Shown one piece after another: positions 51,850 to 55,502 of a stretch of 55,502 nt of DNA (its first letter is position 1; every line of letters starts with the position of its first letter). The notes below the pieces were generated by a model. The model was not told the origin of the DNA. It was given only the letters and a program-made list of their open reading frames with translations, and ran no database searches. The stretch is from Opitutaceae bacterium (GTDB lineage: Bacteria; Verrucomicrobiota; Verrucomicrobiia; Opitutales; Opitutaceae). Made by a program: the position numbers and the translations under genes. The stretch spans positions 1-55,502 of the forward strand of contig PLXS01000014.1 in NCBI GenBank assembly GCA_003151515.1. The letters run 5' to 3'.

Positions 51850-52803
51850 ATGAAGCACGGACGCGCCCATTCAGTCGCAGCAGCCCGTTGCGGCCATTTT
51901 CCGGCCCGACTCCTGGTTTCGGCCCTTCTTGGAATCTGCCTGGCGCCGCCCTTGGCGCGGGCCGCGCAGGGTGACGAGGAGATTGTCGCCGTCTCGTCAA
52001 AGGCTTGGAAGGGCTACGTGCGCGCGAAGCTCCCGGACGGCAGCCCGGTGCCCGAGTACTACGCCTTCGGAAACGGGGGCCGCATCAGCGGCCCGATGGC
52101 GGACACCACGATCGACAAGCTCAGTTTCATGGACATCGCGAAGGTCGTCGCGAAGCCCCTGGCGGACCGCAAGTACGTCCCGGGCACGGACCCGAACAGC
52201 ACAAACCTGCTGATCATGGTCTACTGGGGGACGACGACGGGCGCGAAGGACCCCAGCAACAGCGCGATCTTCGACGCGGCGCAGTCGTCCCAGGCGGTCG
52301 TCCCGCCCCCGTCGCAGCCTAGCAAGACCGGCGGCGGGATGAACCCGGCCTTCGTCGGCCCGGGCAGCCGGCAGACGATCGACGACACGTCCCTGGAGAT
52401 GATGATGATCGCGAACAGGCAGCGCGACAACGCGGACCTGAGGAACGCCATGCTCCTCGGCTACGACTCGGAGCTGGCCGAGACCGCCAACCTCGAGAAC
52501 ACGGCGCTCAAGGGCACCAGGGAGGGCCTCGTGAGCGACCTGGAGGACAACCGTTACTTCGTCATCCTCATGGCCTACGATTTCCAGACGGCGTGGAAGC
52601 AGAAGAGGCACAAGCTGCTCTGGGAAACCCGGATCAGCCTGCGCCAGCGCGGCAACGACTTCGGCAAGCGGCTGCCGGAGATGGTGCTCAACGCCGCGAA
52701 GTATCTCGGGGAGGACACGGACGGCCTCGTCCGAAACCGGATCCCGGAGGGCCGCGTGGAAGTGGGTGAGCCGAAGGTGATCGACAATCCGGGCGAGAAA
52801 TGA
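51850..52803 (+). CDS. Exported protein of unknown function, paralogue of the 49368 gene
   Basis: A 317-residue protein starting with a basic tip and signal peptide (FPARLLVSALLGICLAPPLA, cleavage near ARAAQ). The ATG at 51850 is the first that gives this signal. The body has YYAFGNGGRISGPMADT, LLIMVYWGTTTG, a Ser/Pro/Gly-rich loop (VVPPPSQPSKTGGGMNP), a charged helical part (MMMIANRQRDNADLRNAMLL) and RYFVILMAYDFQ followed by HKLLWETRISLRQRG, then AAKYLGEDTDGL. The order of blocks matches the 49368 protein, with an insertion of about 60 residues before the RYFVILMAYDF block. No known family is recognised. It is followed after 82 bases by another small exported protein. Confidence 0.75.
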   Translation: MKHGRAHSVAAARCGHFPARLLVSALLGICLAPPLARAAQGDEEIVAVSSKAWKGYVRAKLPDGSPVPEYYAFGNGGRISGPMADTTIDKLSFMDIAKVVAKPLADRKYVPGTDPNSTNLLIMVYWGTTTGAKDPSNSAIFDAAQSSQAVVPPPSQPSKTGGGMNPAFVGPGSRQTIDDTSLEMMMIANRQRDNADLRNAMLLGYDSELAETANLENTALKGTREGLVSDLEDNRYFVILMAYDFQTAWKQKRHKLLWETRISLRQRGNDFGKRLPEMVLNAAKYLGEDTDGLVRNRIPEGRVEVGEPKVIDNPGEK

Positions 52804-52885
52804 GCCACTGGCGCCGGTGGCGCCGGCGCCGGGCGCCATTCCGAATGGGCGGCCCTGCAAGGCCGTTCATTTCCGAGAACCCCCA

Positions 52886-53467
52886 ATGAAGTCAAAACTG
52901 CTGCTCGCCCTCCTGCTCATCGCCCAGCCCCTCGCCGCCCAGCAGATCGCGGTGTTCGGGCAAAACGACTATTACGTCCTCGACTCCGGTTTCGCGCTTT
53001 CCGGGCCGAAGGAGCCCGACCGCGCCGCGTTCTTCGCGGCATTCAAGGCCGACCTCGCGCAGCACGCCGCGTACGAGACCACGATGGACCTCGTGAGCCC
53101 GCCCCCCTGGGGAAAGACGGTGGGCCCGGCCACCCGCGGCACGATCCGGTTCCACCCCTCCTTCGAGAAGGGGTTCTGCTGCCGCCTCTCCCTTGAGAAC
53201 CTCCTGCCCGAGCACTCGTACATCCTCACCCTGAACGGCAACCCGGCGAAGGCCGGAAACGGCCTCCTGCCGTCCTCGGTGCCGGGCAACGAGAAGGAGA
53301 AGTACTACGATTTCCTGATCGTGAGGACCGACGCGCACGGGGCCTACGACGCGAGCCTGGGCGTCTTCCTTAAGCCCGGCGATTACGACGTTCGCTGCTA
53401 CGTCAAGGACACGGCCGACTTCAAGATCGTCCTGTACCGCGACTTCTTCCCCTTCCAGGTCAAGTAG
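52886..53467 (+). CDS. Small exported protein of unknown function
   Basis: A 193-residue protein with a clear signal peptide (MKSKLLLALLLIAQPLAAQQ). The mature part reads QNDYYVLDSGFALSGPKEPD, then a stretch with FHPSFEKGFCCRLSLENLLP containing adjacent cysteines, YILTLNGNPAK and KYYDFLIVRTDAHGAYDASL before a beta-rich end (GDYDVRCYVKDTADFKIVLYRDFF). The last 60 residues resemble an immunoglobulin-like beta sandwich. I recognise no family. It ends a + strand pair with the 51850 gene and is closed by a hairpin. Confidence 0.7.
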   Translation: MKSKLLLALLLIAQPLAAQQIAVFGQNDYYVLDSGFALSGPKEPDRAAFFAAFKADLAQHAAYETTMDLVSPPPWGKTVGPATRGTIRFHPSFEKGFCCRLSLENLLPEHSYILTLNGNPAKAGNGLLPSSVPGNEKEKYYDFLIVRTDAHGAYDASLGVFLKPGDYDVRCYVKDTADFKIVLYRDFFPFQVK

Positions 53468-53504
53468 GGCCCCAGTTGGGCCTGGTCCCAAGACATCGAC
53501 TCCG

Positions 53505-53527
53505 CAGGCCGGCGCATCCCCGGCCTG
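53505..53527. terminator. Bidirectional hairpin between exported-protein gene and mntR
   Basis: A perfect 8-bp stem, CAGGCCGG and CCGGCCTG, with a 7-base loop, in the 76-base gap between two convergent genes. No T-run. Confidence 0.5.
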
Positions 53528-53543
53528 GGGACAACCGATCCGG

Positions 53544-54203
53544 TCAGGTGGCCCTGACCTCGATCTTCGCCGCCTCCGGCAGCCCCAGCGTCGCCTCCCC
53601 CGTGCGCAGTTCGCACCGGACCACGCCGCTCGCGCGGTCGCGCTCCCGGACGCGCACGCGCGAGCCTGGCTTTAGGCCCGTCCTCTGGATGAACTCGAGG
53701 AACGGGGCGCTCTGGTCGAGGATCCTCTCGACTCGAAGCTGGGTCTGGGGCTCGCAGGTCGCGAGCGTCTGCCCGCTGCCGGGGTCGAGCTGCGGGGACT
53801 TGGCGCCCGGTATGGGGTCGCCGTGCGGGTCCGACGCCGGGTGGCCCAGGAGCGCGTCCAGCCGGGCGAGGACCCGCTCGGATATCGCGTGCTCAAGCGC
53901 CTCCGCCTCCCCGTGGACCTCCTTCCAGTCCATCTTGAGGACCTGCACGAGGAAGGTCTCGACGATCCGGTGCTTGCGCACGACCGCCATCGCCAGCGCG
54001 CGCCCCTCCCGGGTCAGGCGCACGCCCTCCCTGGGGTGGTGCTCGAGAAGCCCCTGCGCGGCCAGCGACTTGACCATGGTCGTGATGGTCCCCGGCGTGA
54101 CCCCGAGCGCCTCGGCCAGCGCGCCGGTCGAGACCACCGACTCCGTGTCCGCCGACCTGACGAGGACGGCCTTCAGGTAGTTCTCGACCGTGCTCGTTGG
54201 CAT
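53544..54203 (-). CDS. mntR: DtxR/MntR-family metal-dependent repressor
   Basis: A 219-residue transcription regulator. Residues 1-65 are a winged helix (STVENYLKAVLVRS, ALAEALGVTPGTITTMVKSL, GLLEHHPREGVRLTREG); 70-140 the dimerisation and metal-binding part (VVRKHRIVETFLVQVLKMDW, HGEAEALEHAISERVLARLD, HPASDPHGDPIPG), with the His/Glu/Cys-type ligands usual for Mn2+ or Fe2+; and 150-219 an SH3-like FeoA-type domain (SGQTLATCEPQ, GLKPGSRVRVRERD). The start at 54203 is the family-typical start (PTSTVENYLK); longer readings would put it over the operator. It is divergent from mntH and most likely represses it when manganese is sufficient. An iron-responsive role is the alternative. Confidence 0.88.
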   Translation of the reverse strand: MPTSTVENYLKAVLVRSADTESVVSTGALAEALGVTPGTITTMVKSLAAQGLLEHHPREGVRLTREGRALAMAVVRKHRIVETFLVQVLKMDWKEVHGEAEALEHAISERVLARLDALLGHPASDPHGDPIPGAKSPQLDPGSGQTLATCEPQTQLRVERILDQSAPFLEFIQRTGLKPGSRVRVRERDRASGVVRCELRTGEATLGLPEAAKIEVRAT

Positions 54204-54252
54204 GGGGGAAGGGAAGCGCAAGGGGAGTTTGAAAACAAATAAATTTACTTTT

Positions 54253-54271
54253 TGACTACTCAAAGTTGTCA
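54253..54271. promoter_or_regulatory. MntR/DtxR-type operator over the mntH promoter
   Basis: An imperfect 19-base palindrome TGACTACTCAAAGTTGTCA: outer TGAC/GTCA and inner ACT/AGT arms pair exactly around a short centre. It overlaps a -35 candidate TTGACT at 54252, with TCTACA at 54274 as a possible -10 (16-base spacing). The site lies in an A+T-rich patch between the divergent mntR and mntH starts, as expected for metal-dependent autoregulation and repression of mntH. Confidence 0.6.
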
Positions 54272-54310
54272 TTTCTACACTTCGCAATCATAAACTCTGT
54301 AGATCAACCC

Positions 54311-55502
54311 GTGCTTGGGCTGAGCGAGCCGGCGCCGCACCGCAGCGGCCTGTCCCTAGAGGGGCTGCACAGCAGCGTGCGCGTTCCCGGCCCTGCCGCC
54401 AGCCCGTGGCGCCAGTTCCTGGCCTTCACCGGGCCGGCGCTCCTCGTGAGCGTGGGCTACATGGACCCCGGCAACTGGGCGACCGACCTCGAAGGCGGCG
54501 CGCGCTTCGGCTACCAGCTCTTGTGGGTCCTGGTGTTATCGAACGCCATGGCCATCCTGCTCCAGACGCTTTCGGCCCGACTCGGAATTGTCACCGGCCG
54601 GGATCTGGCCCAGGCTTGCCGCGAGGCGTATCCGCGAACGGTCTCGAACTCATTGTGGTTTTTGTGCGAAATCGCCATCGCCGCGTGCGATCTCGCTGAG
54701 GTACTGGGCGCGGCCATCGGCTTGAACCTTCTGTTCCACATCCCGCTAACCACGGGCGTTTTGCTTACGGCTCTGGACACGATCCTGGTTCTGTGGCTGA
54801 CCCGCTACGGGATCCGGTTAGTCGAAGCCATCATCCTGTCGCTGGTGCTGATTGTGACCGGATGCTTCCTGGTCGAGCTCTGGCTCGCCAAGCCGATATT
54901 CGGCGCGGTGGCCTCCGGACTGGTGCCGCGCCTGAACGACGCGACCCTTTATGTCGCCATCGGCATGCTGGGTGCGACGGTGATGCCGCACAATCTCTAT
55001 CTGCATTCCGCGCTGGTCCAGACACGCCGCATCGGCAAGACTGCCCCGGAAAAGAAAATCGCCTGCCGCTACAATTTCATCGATTCGTTCATTGCACTGA
55101 ACGGCGCTTTGATCGTGAATGCGGCCATTCTGGTGATGGCCGCAGCCGTCTTTTTCAAAAGCGGCACCGTCGTCACGGAGATTCAGCAAGCTCACCAATT
55201 GCTGGTCCCCCTGTTGGGGACGGCTTTCGCCGGCATACTATTTGCTGTCGCGCTGCTCGCCAGCGGCCAGTCATCGACGCTCACCGGGACATACGCTGGG
55301 CAGATCGTCATGGAAGGATTTTTGAACCTGCGCGTGCGACCCTGGCTGCGCCGGCTGATCACCCGCTCGGTCGCGATTATCCCCGCCGTGATCACCGTTT
55401 ACAATAGCGGCGATCAAGGGACCTATCGACTGCTGATCCTGAGCCAGGTGATCCTGAGCATGCAGCTTCCGTTCGCGATCATCCCTCTGGTCCGCTTCAC
55501 CA
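54311..55502 (+). CDS. mntH: Nramp-family Mn2+/metal transporter, partial
   Basis: A proton-driven divalent metal importer of the Nramp family, inner membrane; 397 codons are present and the gene continues past the window. Helix 1 carries [14 protein letters not shown] with the DPGN metal-binding motif, and helix 6 carries [19 protein letters not shown] with the MPH motif. The segment [21 protein letters not shown] in helix 8 is also typical. No ATG is found before the DPGN motif; GTG at 54311 is the best start, with upstream TTG codons possible. From about 54590 the base composition falls from very G+C-rich to near 57% G+C (estimated by eye), unlike the rest of the right half. Gene control is probably by MntR. 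Confidence 0.88.
   Translation, partial: MLGLSEPAPHRSGLSLEGLHSSVRVPGPAASPWRQFLAFTGPALLVSVGYMDPGNWATDLEGGARFGYQLLWVLVLSNAMAILLQTLSARLGIVTGRDLAQACREAYPRTVSNSLWFLCEIAIAACDLAEVLGAAIGLNLLFHIPLTTGVLLTALDTILVLWLTRYGIRLVEAIILSLVLIVTGCFLVELWLAKPIFGAVASGLVPRLNDATLYVAIGMLGATVMPHNLYLHSALVQTRRIGKTAPEKKIACRYNFIDSFIALNGALIVNAAILVMAAAVFFKSGTVVTEIQQAHQLLVPLLGTAFAGILFAVALLASGQSSTLTGTYAGQIVMEGFLNLRVRPWLRRLITRSVAIIPAVITVYNSGDQGTYRLLILSQVILSMQLPFAIIPLVRFT

Overview
The window reads as a bacterial chromosome segment with high G+C (by eye in the 60s of percent, higher from about 8 kb to 54 kb). The gene content suggests a plant-polysaccharide-degrading member of the Verrucomicrobiota, probably near the Opitutaceae. 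It combines many secreted glycoside hydrolases with FucP/FucI-type deoxysugar genes, a UxaE-type hexuronate pathway, a DUF6786 protein and a very long pyruvate:ferredoxin oxidoreductase. The lineage is inferred from this mix, not proven. I see no rRNA, tRNA, CRISPR array or insertion sequence.

Layout. (1) 0-7.6 kb: a DUF4160/DUF2442 remnant pair, then a deoxysugar cluster (GH78 rhamnosidase, DUF6786 protein, FucP-like permease, FucI-like isomerase). (2) 7.7-15 kb: a galacturonate/glucuronate operon (SDR oxidoreductase, UxaE epimerase, UxaC isomerase with a frameshift, ExuT-like transporter, FGGY kinase), ending in a broken GH28 gene. (3) 15-21 kb: GH127 and GH2 enzymes facing apart over a palindromic operator candidate, a GH32 stump and a sugar porter. 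(4) 21-32 kb: a + strand run of MFS transporter, two aldo/keto-reductase-fold proteins, a TMTC-like membrane/TPR protein, a small-molecule kinase, an enolase paralogue, a two-domain PPK2 and a GH29 fucosidase. (5) 32-42.6 kb: a - strand block of central metabolism (6-phosphofructokinase, PdxH, an MFS exporter, PFOR, glycogen phosphorylase). (6) 43-49 kb: GH28, a broken second TMTC-like gene, GH30-like and a broken GH26 mannanase. (7) 49-53.5 kb: four exported proteins of unknown function, two of them paralogues flanking a protein with a TonB-like C terminus. (8) 53.5 kb to the end: mntR and mntH, divergent over an operator-like palindrome. mntH runs off the window.

How it fits together. Exported hydrolases release rhamnose, fucose, arabinose, galactose, galacturonate and mannose from pectin and hemicellulose. 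FucP, ExuT-like and sugar-porter permeases import them. FucI-like and UxaC/UxaE/SDR/kinase steps lead to glycolysis. PFK, PFOR and glycogen phosphorylase point to fermentative or facultative metabolism with glycogen storage.

The most notable features are an enolase paralogue lacking the active-site His, lying between a kinase and a polyphosphate kinase; an AKR-fold protein lacking two of four catalytic residues; a PFOR about 400 residues longer than usual; an unfamiliar exported-protein cluster; and an unusual number of broken genes, nearly all in carbohydrate use, which means either local gene decay or uncorrected sequence errors.
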